Assembly: GCA_963714205.1 (NCBI GenBank) | Contig: CAVQNQ010000003.1 | Coordinates: forward strand, 698,999-762,998 | DNA length: 64,000 nucleotides | From: CAVQNQ01 sp963714205 | GTDB lineage: Bacteria; Acidobacteriota; Terriglobia; Bryobacterales; Bryobacteraceae | Direction of reading: 5' to 3' | Shown here: positions 55,619 through 63,775 of the stretch, piece by piece | Layout of the letters: each line of letters starts with the position of its first letter | How positions within the stretch are numbered: the stretch's first letter is position 1 | Translations under genes and position numbers: made by a program | Notes under the pieces: model-generated | The model's database searches: none | The model's input: the letters and a program-made list of their open reading frames with translations, nothing else | Told to the model about the DNA's origin: nothing

Positions 55619-56007
55619 AGGAGTTCCTTGGTGCGCTTGTGCCGTTGGTCCTCGCTCATGAGTTCCTTTTCGACGTCGCGTTCTTCGCGCTTGAGGGCTT
55701 GCACGTCGTTCCAGGTCTCCCGCTGCTCTTCTCGGAGTTCTTTGGTGAGGTCGAGCTTTTCGCGTTCGAGCACCATGCGGTCCTTGCGCTCAACATCAGG
55801 ACTGTGCTCGTGTGCTGGTCGCAGGTTCGCCATGGTGTTGTCAAGCTGGCCGACCTCGTCGTGCACCTGCAAGGCAGTGTCGGACGCGATGAGTCGTCGC
55901 TCCGTGATCTCCTCCTCAATGCTCCGGAGTTGCCCCTTGAGGAGTGCCTTCTTGTCCGCGTGCTCTGCGCCGAGCGCGAGCGCAATGTCACTGGGACCGT
56001 CCGTCAT
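55615..56007 (-). CDS. Coiled-coil protein of the HerA operon
   Basis: 130 residues, almost wholly charged coiled coil (RSIEEEITERRLIASDTALQ and REKLDLTKELREEQRETW). Four-base overlaps with both neighbours show that it belongs to the operon. It may tether the HerA ATPase to the DNA-binding protein encoded upstream. No family recognised. Confidence 0.65.
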   Translation of the reverse strand: MTDGPSDIALALGAEHADKKALLKGQLRSIEEEITERRLIASDTALQVHDEVGQLDNTMANLRPAHEHSPDVERKDRMVLEREKLDLTKELREEQRETWNDVQALKREERDVEKELMSEDQRHKRTKELL

Positions 56008-57044
56008 GGGTCACCGCGCATGTGGTTCATGATGGTGTCGTGCGGGAACAACCACGCTCCGGTCGTTGGGTCGAAGAGAAACTCGTAGCAAAACCGCACG
56101 CTCAATTCCGTCCCGGAACGCGGACGGTGTACGAAGATGTGCGCCTCGTACCGCTGCATGTCGTCCTGCAGCCCGAGCACCGTGCGTACTGCTTCCTCGT
56201 TTCCGGCAATGCGCACGACGGCGTTCCCGTGCTCACCATGGTAGGTCTCGATTGCCATGGCCGACGGACGGACTGCTTCAGCGAACTCGGCAAGCCATTC
56301 CTCGGCTCGCTGCAAGAACAAGAAGATCTCCAGCGCCCCCGTATGCCAACCCTGGTACCGCACGAGGTACTGTCGGAACAATCCGTGTTCGCACAGACGA
56401 CCATACGCTTCCCGTACGTGACGCTTGCCGTTCGTTGCGTAGATCCTGCCGCGACGCACGTAGTCGCGCAGGCAACCACCATTACGCTCGCGAATCCGCA
56501 TCCACACCCCGTTCATGCTTTCCGCGTTCCATGCCTCAAACGCTACTGGGACCACGAGGGGCTGTTCGCGCAACACCGGGGCGGCTGTTGGTGCCGGCAG
56601 GGCCGGCATGACGTCCGGGCCGACGCCAGGGATCTCCTGCCACCCATCACCGGACCAAGACCAGGTAAGGCCCCTGCACCATGACCGACACTCCCGCAAG
56701 AGGCCAAGCACGCCTGTTTTGTGCTCGCGAGGCACCACGCAATGCAGGTACAAATGATTGTTCACGAGATCTGGCGTGACCCACGCGTACTCCACGGCGT
56801 ACGGGAACCGTAGCCATTCGTTCCTCGGGTTCGCGATGACGAGGTGCAGGTGCAACATGCCGAGCTGCTCCAGGCTAAACGACGGTACCACCTGCAGACG
56901 ACGCCCAAGGGATCGCCGCCATCGGTACAGGGTGCGGCGATTTCGACCTTGATTGTGTCGCGCGAGTGCCTCGAACCCCTCACAGGACGTCGCGTCCTGC
57001 AGCGCGGCCAGCAGGCCCTGCAATCGTAGGGAGTCGTGCACCAA
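56004..57044 (-). CDS. HTH protein of the HerA operon
   Basis: 346 residues. The N-terminus has a helix-turn-helix-like segment (ARHNQGRNRRTLYRWRRSLG, about 28-47). Next comes an alpha/beta region (about 58-115, GMLHLHLVIANPRNEWLRF), recalling Lrp-type archaeal regulators. After a Pro-rich linker there is a second domain (about 180-340) with a possible winged helix near EAYGRLCEHGLFRQYLV. It probably binds DNA and partners the HerA ATPase; it is not a typical relaxase or replication initiator. The shared A/T box at 57101-57110 is its likely promoter. Confidence 0.6.
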   Translation of the reverse strand: MVHDSLRLQGLLAALQDATSCEGFEALARHNQGRNRRTLYRWRRSLGRRLQVVPSFSLEQLGMLHLHLVIANPRNEWLRFPYAVEYAWVTPDLVNNHLYLHCVVPREHKTGVLGLLRECRSWCRGLTWSWSGDGWQEIPGVGPDVMPALPAPTAAPVLREQPLVVPVAFEAWNAESMNGVWMRIRERNGGCLRDYVRRGRIYATNGKRHVREAYGRLCEHGLFRQYLVRYQGWHTGALEIFLFLQRAEEWLAEFAEAVRPSAMAIETYHGEHGNAVVRIAGNEEAVRTVLGLQDDMQRYEAHIFVHRPRSGTELSVRFCYEFLFDPTTGAWLFPHDTIMNHMRGDP

Positions 57045-57100
57045 GCGTCATCAATCCTCAATCCTCCCACCTTTGGTGCCGCGGGTACTTCTTTGGCGCG

Positions 57101-57110
57101 TGTTAAAAAG
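57101..57110. promoter_or_regulatory. Shared TATA-like box between divergent operons
   Basis: TGTTAAAAAG lies 57 bases from the leftward HTH start (57044) and 55 bases from the rightward start (57165). Read from either strand it is a fair TATA box, so one site may serve both directions. Confidence 0.5.
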
Positions 57111-57164
57111 TTGCTCATTTTTGTCCCGCGCAGGTTATGAAGAAACGACACCATTACTACTTGC

Positions 57165-57599
57165 ATGTTGTGGTTCACCAAGGACAAACGATCACGCATG
57201 ACCCGCCGGTACAAGGAACGCCAAGGCACGAGCGCGCTCCTCGCGCGCGACCTGCACGTCTACGACACCCTCCCATCGCTCATCAGCCTCACTGAGCAAG
57301 GCTTTTCCCGCGCTCAAGCGGACGAACAAGAATTCGTCAAGCTGTTCGGCGAGCCCATGCCCGAGCATCTCCTCATCGCCGTACACCTGGAGACGGACCT
57401 GTGGGTCGCACTGCGCACCACCCTGGAGTCCGCACGCAACGTGCTCAACCCACAAGACTACGAGCGCTTGCTCCCGCAGCTACGGCACCGCATCGGCCTC
57501 CTCGACAAGACCCTCGCGCTCGAAGCCGAGATCATGTACAGCCCGCTGAGCCGGCACTTCCAGGAGCAACTCCGGTTCCTGCGCGAGGTGCGATCATGA
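57165..57599 (+). CDS. Helical hypothetical protein upstream of the methylase
   Basis: 144 residues (an ATG at 57198 would give 133). It is mostly helical and charged, with LISLTEQGFSRAQADEQEF and RHRIGLLDKTLALEAEIM. No motif recognised. It overlaps the next small gene by 4 bases and faces the HerA operon across a shared promoter. Confidence 0.6.
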   Translation: MLWFTKDKRSRMTRRYKERQGTSALLARDLHVYDTLPSLISLTEQGFSRAQADEQEFVKLFGEPMPEHLLIAVHLETDLWVALRTTLESARNVLNPQDYERLLPQLRHRIGLLDKTLALEAEIMYSPLSRHFQEQLRFLREVRS

Positions 57600-57829
57600 C
57601 GGACCACTGGGCCATCACCCTCTACCGTCGCTACGTCGAACTCTACGGCGAACCAATAGAACAACCCCTGACGGGGAGCGATCAACCCAATCCGCTCCCC
57701 ACTCCTGATGAACTACATCGACCAAGTAACACAAATGGATTGTTTAGCAGCAATGACCGACCTGCCCGACCAGAGCGTCGACGTGACGCTCACGGACCCA
57801 CCCTACGTGAACCGGATGGGTCTCTTTAG
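57596..57829 (+). CDS. Small protein overlapping the methylase start
   Basis: 77 residues. The first part (MTDHWAITLYRRYVELYGEP) looks natural and begins with an ATGA overlap. The last 40 residues overlap the methylase gene in another frame and are probably a shadow-like tail. A frameshift here, or true overlapping genes, are both possible. Confidence 0.4.
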   Translation: MTDHWAITLYRRYVELYGEPIEQPLTGSDQPNPLPTPDELHRPSNTNGLFSSNDRPARPERRRDAHGPTLREPDGSL

Positions 57830-58604
57830 TGAGAGCATCGCTGACGGGTACGCCGCGCTCTACCTATCGTGTCGCAAAACCAAAACGTTCGTCGTGTTCT
57901 TCTGGAGCAACGACAAAATCCCACAAGCACCGCCAGGATGGTACGAGGTCGCACGACACGTGTGGCACAAGCCCGACTGCAAATCAATCACGCACTACGA
58001 GAACATCATCGTGTGGAGCAGGGACTACAAGCGAAAAACCAGCCGGGTATGGAGCATCCCCATCCTCGACTACCGAAGCTTGCGTGATTGGAAGCCACAC
58101 CCCACACAGAAACCCGTACGGCTCATCAGGTACCTCCTCGACCTGTACACGAAAGAAGGCGATACCGTGCTTGATCCTTTCGTCGGCACCGGCACCACCG
58201 CCGTCGCGTGCAAACAGATGAAACGCCACTTCATCGCCATCGACAACGACCCCGAATACGTCAAGATGGCAAACCAACGACTCACCAGCCGCAAAAAAGA
58301 GGACGAGCCCGGCAATGAGCCGGAGCAGACCACGCAGGCACCTGAACAGGACGGACCGGCCGAGCAAGCAACCGAGGACGACAGCACAGAGGAGATCCCA
58401 CCCGACGACGTCCAAGCCGATGACCTGCCGCCCGAGGAGGACACCCGGCGCGCGCGAACCTCACACCACGCACCGCGTACTGCCCACCCCGGACCAGTAT
58501 CCCGGCCAGCACGACCAACAACCCAAGCCGCCCATGCCCCTCGACGACCACCAAGACCGGGCGCCGCGACCAGCCCGCGGCCCCCAATACGCGCACGACG
58601 ATAA
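57708..58604 (+). CDS. Beta-class DNA N4/N6 methyltransferase
   Basis: 298 residues. Motif IV TLTDPPYVNR lies near residue 30, before SAM motif I VLDPFVGTGTTAVA near residue 148, the order of beta-class enzymes. HPTQKPVRLIRYLL (near 127) is the usual motif before motif I. Residues about 200-298 are a low-complexity Pro/Glu/Thr/Arg tail not needed for catalysis. No matching restriction nuclease is beside it. It may be an orphan methylase protecting the element, or may partner the nuclease-like HerA operon across the shared promoter. Confidence 0.88.
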   Translation: MNYIDQVTQMDCLAAMTDLPDQSVDVTLTDPPYVNRMGLFSESIADGYAALYLSCRKTKTFVVFFWSNDKIPQAPPGWYEVARHVWHKPDCKSITHYENIIVWSRDYKRKTSRVWSIPILDYRSLRDWKPHPTQKPVRLIRYLLDLYTKEGDTVLDPFVGTGTTAVACKQMKRHFIAIDNDPEYVKMANQRLTSRKKEDEPGNEPEQTTQAPEQDGPAEQATEDDSTEEIPPDDVQADDLPPEEDTRRARTSHHAPRTAHPGPVSRPARPTTQAAHAPRRPPRPGAATSPRPPIRARR

Positions 58605-58673
58605 AAGCCGCGACCCGGCCACCGCCCCCGAAGCAGGGCAAGTAATCACTTCGCGGTGATAACGGAATCGAAA

Positions 58674-58684
58674 GCATTAAGTAC
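58674..58684 (+). promoter_or_regulatory. TATA-like box of the three-paralogue operon
   Basis: GCATTAAGTAC lies about 40-50 bases before the ATG at 58723. Confidence 0.4.
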
Positions 58685-58722
58685 TTCCTTTGCCATACAA
58701 GGGTCATTGGTGATACCCAACT

Positions 58723-59460
58723 ATGGCAGTTACACTCGTCACGCTATCTGAATACGACATCGATCTTCCTGGTTTTACGGGCCTCCGCTTCACCGCGAGC
58801 TCCGACAAGAACCTCGCCCTGCCCGACGCCGTCCACTACGCGTTGGAGCGCCAGAGCGTGTTGCAGTCTGCTCGTGAAGCGTGGGCGTTCCGCATCGCCG
58901 CCGACGGCGCATTGGGGAGCAACCAGTACCAGAGCACGCGCACGGCAGCCCTCGGCTTCCGCCGTGATGGCCAGTACCTCATCGCCATCTGCGACAGCAT
59001 GATTCCCGACGAGAACATCCTCCTCTCACGAGCACAGGAGGGGTACGACGCGCACCGGGCAGGTCGTTGGCTCGTGTCGCGTGACGATCCGCTGGTCCAG
59101 GGCATGCTGGAGTGTGCTACACACGAGCATCGTGTGTTCCCCGCGCTTGAGAAGACGCTGACACTCTCCACCGGCACCGCATCACCATACGCCACGCATC
59201 CTGTCACGCAGGCACTCCTGGGGAAGGACCTCAACAAGCAGGTCGCAACCTACCTCAACCAGCACAGCTGCGGCAACGGGTACGTGTGGACGCTCTCACC
59301 CAGCGAACTCCAGAAGATCGGCATCGACGATAAGACCGTTGAAGTCCGGCGTGTTGGGGTCGGCGGCGTGGGCAGCCTCTACGCCAGCGTCCAATGCTAC
59401 TACCTCGGCCGTGCTCGCGGGGTGCGCGCGATTTCCACCGGAAACAGAGGTGACTCCTGA
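58723..59460 (+). CDS. Orphan family paralogue 1
   Basis: 245 residues. First of three tandem relatives sharing SVLQSAREAWAFRI, the central DENILLSRAQEG, THPVTQALLG, GNGYVWTLS and the C-terminal EVRRVGVGG. It appears soluble and alpha/beta. No catalytic motif or known family. Its stop overlaps the ATG of the second copy. Confidence 0.7.
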   Translation: MAVTLVTLSEYDIDLPGFTGLRFTASSDKNLALPDAVHYALERQSVLQSAREAWAFRIAADGALGSNQYQSTRTAALGFRRDGQYLIAICDSMIPDENILLSRAQEGYDAHRAGRWLVSRDDPLVQGMLECATHEHRVFPALEKTLTLSTGTASPYATHPVTQALLGKDLNKQVATYLNQHSCGNGYVWTLSPSELQKIGIDDKTVEVRRVGVGGVGSLYASVQCYYLGRARGVRAISTGNRGDS

Positions 59461-60224
59461 TGGTGAAGCTCGTGAGTCGTCCTGAATACCAGCTTGAGAC
59501 TGTCCCGGGATTTGAGCAGATCGTGTTCACGGAATCAAGCCCTGCATCGCTCGCCTTGCCGCAGAGCGTCACATTCGCACAAGAGCGCGACTGCGTCTTG
59601 CAGAGCGCTCGTGAAGCGTGGGCGTTCCGCATCGACAGCAACGGCACGTTGGAGAGCGACCGTTACCAGGTCACGCGCACCGCGGCACTGAGCTTGCGAC
59701 ACAACGGCAATTACTCGATCGCGATCACCGATAGCACCAGCCCCGACGAGAACATCCTCCTCTCACGAGCACAGGAGGGGTCCGCGTCGCACCACGTGAA
59801 TAACCATTGGCTCGTGCGTCGCGACGACCCGGTCGTGCACCGCATGCTGGAACGAGCGCATGATGAGCATCGGGTCTTCCCCGCGCTGGAGAGCGCGATC
59901 ACGCTCTCGACCCGCCAACAGGGTGGCGCATCACCATACGGCGCACACCCAGTCACCCAGGCAATCCTCGGCGATGACCTGACCGAACGCGTGGCGGTGT
60001 ACCTCAACCAGCACGGTTACAGCATCGGGTACGCGCACACACTTTCCCGCAAAGATCTCCAGAAACTCATCGTCAACGACGACCACGTCGAAGTCCGGCG
60101 TGTTGGGGCCGGCGGCGGCGTCGGCATCGGCATGTACGACCTCTACGCCGGCGTCCATTGCGACATCAGCGGCCGGGCACGCGGAGTGCGGGGAAAATCC
60201 AGCGGAAACAGAGGTGATTGCTAA
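59460..60224 (+). CDS. Orphan family paralogue 2
   Basis: 254 residues beginning MVKLVSRPEYQLE, with all the blocks shared by its neighbours (VLQSAREAWAFRI, DENILLSRAQEG, THPVTQ written here as AHPVTQAILG, EVRRVGAGG). Its start overlaps the stop of paralogue 1 by one base. The conserved Asp-Glu-Asn in DENILL and the HRVFPALE block are candidate active or binding sites. Confidence 0.7.
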   Translation: MVKLVSRPEYQLETVPGFEQIVFTESSPASLALPQSVTFAQERDCVLQSAREAWAFRIDSNGTLESDRYQVTRTAALSLRHNGNYSIAITDSTSPDENILLSRAQEGSASHHVNNHWLVRRDDPVVHRMLERAHDEHRVFPALESAITLSTRQQGGASPYGAHPVTQAILGDDLTERVAVYLNQHGYSIGYAHTLSRKDLQKLIVNDDHVEVRRVGAGGGVGIGMYDLYAGVHCDISGRARGVRGKSSGNRGDC

Positions 60225-60225
60225 G

Positions 60226-60987
60226 ATGGTAGCCCGACAGATCGACCAGCCACACTACACCATCGACGTTACCGGTTTTGAGGATCTCGTATTCACGGAG
60301 AGCAGCAGCAAGTACCTTGCGTTGCCGCAGAGTGTCACGTTCGCGACCGAACGCAATAGCGTTTTGCAGTCTGCTCGTGAGGTGTGGGCGTTTCGCGTCA
60401 GCACCAATGGCGCCTTGGAGAGTGACCGTTACCAGAGCACGCGCACGGCAGCCATTGGCGTCAAGCTCGGCAACCAGTACTGCGTTGCGTTCTGTGACAG
60501 CCCCAACACCGACGAGAACATCCTGCTCACTCGTCCCCAAGAGGGGTACCACCGTCACGTGAGCGGCAAGCCGTGGATCATCGGAACGAGCGACCCTGTC
60601 GTCAAGCGCATGATAGAGCGAGCGCAGGAGGAGCACCGCGTCGTGCCAGCACTCGAAAGGACGCTTGAACTCTCCACAAACTACAGTGGTGGCGCATCAC
60701 CGTACGGGACGCACCCAATCACCCAAGCCATCCTGGGCATGGATCTCACCGAGCACGTGGCGACCTACCTGCGCGATCACGGCCACGGAAACGGGTACGT
60801 GTGGACACTCTCCCCGAAAACCCTGCAGGACCTCCGTGTCGACGACGGCCACGTTGAGGTCCGTCGTGTTGGGGTCGGCGGCAGCGACTACATCTACGAC
60901 ATGGACGACCTCAGCGCCATCGGCCTATGCAGGAACATCGGCCGGGCGCGCGGGGTGCACGAAAGGTCCACCGGAGATAAAGGTTAG
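60226..60987 (+). CDS. Orphan family paralogue 3
   Basis: 253 residues from ATG 60226, one base after the preceding stop. It shares VLQSAREVWAFRV, DENILLTRPQEG, THPITQAILG, GNGYVWTLS and EVRRVGVGG with the other two. An insertion near the C-terminus (DYIYDMDDLSAIG) marks it as the most divergent copy. Confidence 0.7.
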   Translation: MVARQIDQPHYTIDVTGFEDLVFTESSSKYLALPQSVTFATERNSVLQSAREVWAFRVSTNGALESDRYQSTRTAAIGVKLGNQYCVAFCDSPNTDENILLTRPQEGYHRHVSGKPWIIGTSDPVVKRMIERAQEEHRVVPALERTLELSTNYSGGASPYGTHPITQAILGMDLTEHVATYLRDHGHGNGYVWTLSPKTLQDLRVDDGHVEVRRVGVGGSDYIYDMDDLSAIGLCRNIGRARGVHERSTGDKG

Positions 60988-61135
60988 TCCTCTTTTCTTG
61001 TCCCTGCCTTTCCAGACGGGCAACACGCCTGTTGTGCCGGAAATTGTGGGGCCACACGTCCCAGTCATCAACGCCAAGAGACTACCCCATTGTTGGGTGG
61101 CATTGGTAATTGCGCGCAACGATAGCACAGCAACA

Positions 61136-61144
61136 CTTATATAG
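61136..61144 (+). promoter_or_regulatory. Archaeal TATA box
   Basis: CTTATATAG lies 40-48 bases before the ATG at 61184, placing the transcript start near 61,167. Confidence 0.6.
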
Positions 61145-61183
61145 GACGCCTCCCCTCGGCAGTCTTTGGGGTGTTATGGAATA

Positions 61184-62374
61184 ATGCGCAACGCAGTGGT
61201 CGCTCTTTTCTTCCTCGCACTGTTCCTTGTGGCGTGTAGCCACGAGCGTGCGATCAGGCAGCAACAGCCCGTGAGGGTCTTCACCGCCATGAATGACAAC
61301 GTCCAGTACACGGAGGAATCCTTCGCCGGTGATAACGCCAAAGCAATCGCTGACCTCGTGAGCGCTGACTGCCCCCAAGGCGTCGGCAACGAATTCGTAC
61401 GCGCGACCCTCGACTCACCAGAAGCAACACTCATCGTGTACACCACCCCTGACGGCACGAACATCACGTGCACCGTTCTCAAGCCCAAGCAACCAAGGCC
61501 CATCGAGCACAAGAACCCGCAGGACGCGCCCGACAACCAGACCGCGATCACGGTGAACGGACAAGCAATCACGTACACGCAGGTACAACAAGCGCTCAAC
61601 GCCGTCCCCAAGGAACAGCAAGACGCCAATACCACCAACGCCGTCCTGCTCCAGGTCATCAACAATGAGCTCCTGCGCCAGCAAGCGCAAGACATCAACG
61701 TCACGAACGACGATATCGCCACGGCACGCAACGCAACTCTCGCGACCGCAAACCTGACCGAAGACCAGCTCCCTAGCACCCTTGCGCGCAACAACATCAC
61801 GATGGCAATGTTCGATGCGAGCATTGAGCAGCAAGCGAAGCTCAACAAGCTCCTCAGCACGCGACTCCTCACCGACGAGCTGAACGTGACCGACGAACAA
61901 GCCCGCGAATACTACCTCACAAACACGAACCAGTTCGTGCAACCAGAGCAAGCAGCGGCGCGCTTCCTGATCATCACCAGCAAGGACAAGACCCCCGCGC
62001 AAGACCAGCAACTGCAACAGGAGATCACAAGCAAACTCAACAAGACCGACTTCTGCACCCTCGTCAGCGAGTACAGCGATGACCAGAACAGCAAAGACAA
62101 GTGTGGCCTGTACCTCGTGCCCCGCGGCGTGCTCGCGCCCAACCTCGAAACGGCAGCGTTCAGCACGCCGACGAACCAGACCAGCGTGGTGACCACCAAC
62201 CAGGGCGTCTACTTCATCCAGACAGTACAGGTCACTCCAGCAGGAGTCACCGCGTACCCGCAAGTCGCTCTCACTCTCCAGTCGACCTTGCGCAACGCGC
62301 TCCTGCAACAGCGCCTCGAACTGTACCTAACGATGCTGCGCGCTAACGCGAACATCACCACCTACCTCGGCTAA
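61184..62374 (+). CDS. Parvulin-type (PrsA/SurA-like) prolyl isomerase lipoprotein
   Basis: 396 residues. A lipoprotein-like leader (VVALFFLALFLVAC) is followed by a spacer of about 110 residues and a SurA/PrsA N-terminal chaperone segment (AITVNGQAITYTQVQQAL, about 125-230). The parvulin isomerase domain (about 260-355) has ARFLIITSKDK, LVSEYSDDQNSKDKCG and GVYFIQTV. Many NxT/NxS sequons suit an exported archaeal protein. It should help fold exported proteins, perhaps the nearby surface proteins. ATG 61184 is chosen because GGGGTG lies about 10 bases upstream; a TTG at 61166 is at the transcript start. Confidence 0.8.
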   Translation: MRNAVVALFFLALFLVACSHERAIRQQQPVRVFTAMNDNVQYTEESFAGDNAKAIADLVSADCPQGVGNEFVRATLDSPEATLIVYTTPDGTNITCTVLKPKQPRPIEHKNPQDAPDNQTAITVNGQAITYTQVQQALNAVPKEQQDANTTNAVLLQVINNELLRQQAQDINVTNDDIATARNATLATANLTEDQLPSTLARNNITMAMFDASIEQQAKLNKLLSTRLLTDELNVTDEQAREYYLTNTNQFVQPEQAAARFLIITSKDKTPAQDQQLQQEITSKLNKTDFCTLVSEYSDDQNSKDKCGLYLVPRGVLAPNLETAAFSTPTNQTSVVTTNQGVYFIQTVQVTPAGVTAYPQVALTLQSTLRNALLQQRLELYLTMLRANANITTYLG

Positions 62375-62427
62375 CGGCTCATTCTTCGTTGCACTCCTAC
62401 GACATCACGCTGCCAGAAAATCATCAC

Positions 62428-62498
62428 CTTTATATGCCTGGAGCATCGGGAAAAGAATGCGCAACAACCGCCTGACCTCCGGTGGCATTGCCCACCGG
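62428..62498 (+). promoter_or_regulatory. TATA box and leader hairpin
   Basis: CTTTATATG (62428-62436) is a TATA box. Downstream, CCGGTGG (62479-62485) pairs perfectly with CCACCGG (62492-62498). The hairpin covers the possible GTG start at 62482, so it may control which start is used. Confidence 0.5.
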
Positions 62499-62523
62499 TC
62501 ATGTGGCGCGCGAGAGTAACCAA

Positions 62524-63087
62524 ATGCGAGCATCCCACCACTACCCCGTCGTCGTGATCGTCATTGCAGTTATTCTCGGGATCGTTATCGTGGTCACACT
62601 CCTCCCAACACAACCGCAGACCGCAGCTGGGCGCGCGAGCAGTCCGCCGAAGATCCTGCCTCCGCAAGTAACGCTTCAAGCACCCCCCAGTGATCGCTCC
62701 TTCATCCGTAACGCGTACCGCGTACTCCTGAATCGCTCACCAACGTGCAACGAGACAGCCAGGGCATTACAAGAAATGAGTACTCGTGCAACCAGACGAG
62801 TGGTCTTCAAGTTCCTGGAGGAAACGCCGGAACACTACCAAATCATGGCGCGCTACGACCGACTAGACGACTACTTCACCCAGTACTACGTCCCGACACT
62901 ATCGACCGTGCTCCTCGCGCGATCACCCCACGAGAACGAACCCGCCGCATGGCTGAACGCACTGCTCGACGGCACGTCAACGTGGCAAGTATTCCTCGAC
63001 TTCGAAGAATCACCGGAATACCAAGGCAACCGCACCACCGATCAGTGCAACGCCACCTCAGTGCCATCTTTTCATGGGCCGCAGTAA
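62524..63087 (+). CDS. Membrane-anchored DUF4214-like protein
   Basis: 187 residues from ATG 62524; a GTG at 62482 would add 14 residues but lies in a hairpin. One N-terminal membrane segment (VVVIVIAVILGIVIVVTLL) is followed by an outer domain with FIRNAYRVLLNRSPTCNETA and VFLDFEESPEYQG. These are the two ends of a DUF4214-like repeat, found in surface proteins and glycosyltransferase-linked proteins. Function unknown, probably cell-surface. Confidence 0.65.
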   Translation: MRASHHYPVVVIVIAVILGIVIVVTLLPTQPQTAAGRASSPPKILPPQVTLQAPPSDRSFIRNAYRVLLNRSPTCNETARALQEMSTRATRRVVFKFLEETPEHYQIMARYDRLDDYFTQYYVPTLSTVLLARSPHENEPAAWLNALLDGTSTWQVFLDFEESPEYQGNRTTDQCNATSVPSFHGPQ

Positions 63088-63775
63088 CTCGTGATGCTCA
63101 CGGCAACGAGCGCACGTACACGCGCTCCCGTATATCGCTTCGAGGACGAGCACCAGGCCTCTCACGGTTCGGTGCCGCTGCAAGCACACACCACCCCTTC
63201 ACTACGGCGAGATTGCGCGCAACAGGTGACAACGCCAGCAAGCCATTCTGCCACGCGCCGTCAACAGATGACGTTTCGTATAACGATACTCAAGCACTGA
63301 TTGCGTACGACGCTATGGCACGTGACAACACGATACCAAGAACATGTCACGCGCCAGAACTTGGGCACAAAAGAGTCAACCACTCGGCGACAAGTCTGCT
63401 GCACGGACGCGTCACCACGCATTGCGCCTAACCAAAGGAAGACCCGCGTGTCTCCGACGACACGGAACCCGCCATCCACCACATTCGCCACAGCGGAGCC
63501 GCGAACATCTCGCACGACAATGCCGCACCAGAACAGTCTGAGAGGCTCACTGGACACAGCGGCGCAAAGGATACCTATAAGTACCACCACACCCCCACCC
63601 TGAGCTAATGACGGCGCGAGGACGAAAAAAGAGTCCCACCCAACACCACAAGAGCACTACTAGCTGGTAACAAAAATAAGACAGCCTCTACCCGGCTGTC
63701 CGACATTTGTTCGAAGCTCTGAGTGTTTTTGTCCGTGTTTGGTGTCACGCGCCGAACAAAAAGGTGAAAACCCCT
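63088..63775. other. 688 bases without a supported gene, structured leader at its right end
   Basis: All frames are short and without natural-looking starts. A TATA-like CTATAAGTAC at about 63,582 could drive a 20-codon frame at 63608, which I do not call. Near the integrase, GACAGCC and GGCTGTC (about 63,681-63,701) form a 7-base stem, and TTTGTTCG (about 63,707) can pair with CGAACAAA (about 63,752). The inverted repeats beside an integrase gene make this a candidate attachment-site or regulatory region. Confidence 0.4.

Noticed and set aside
63261..63590. A 109-residue hydrophobic protein on the minus strand
   Set aside because: Its start has no clear ribosome site or TATA box in the right place and the sequence looks like a shadow frame; too weak to report.
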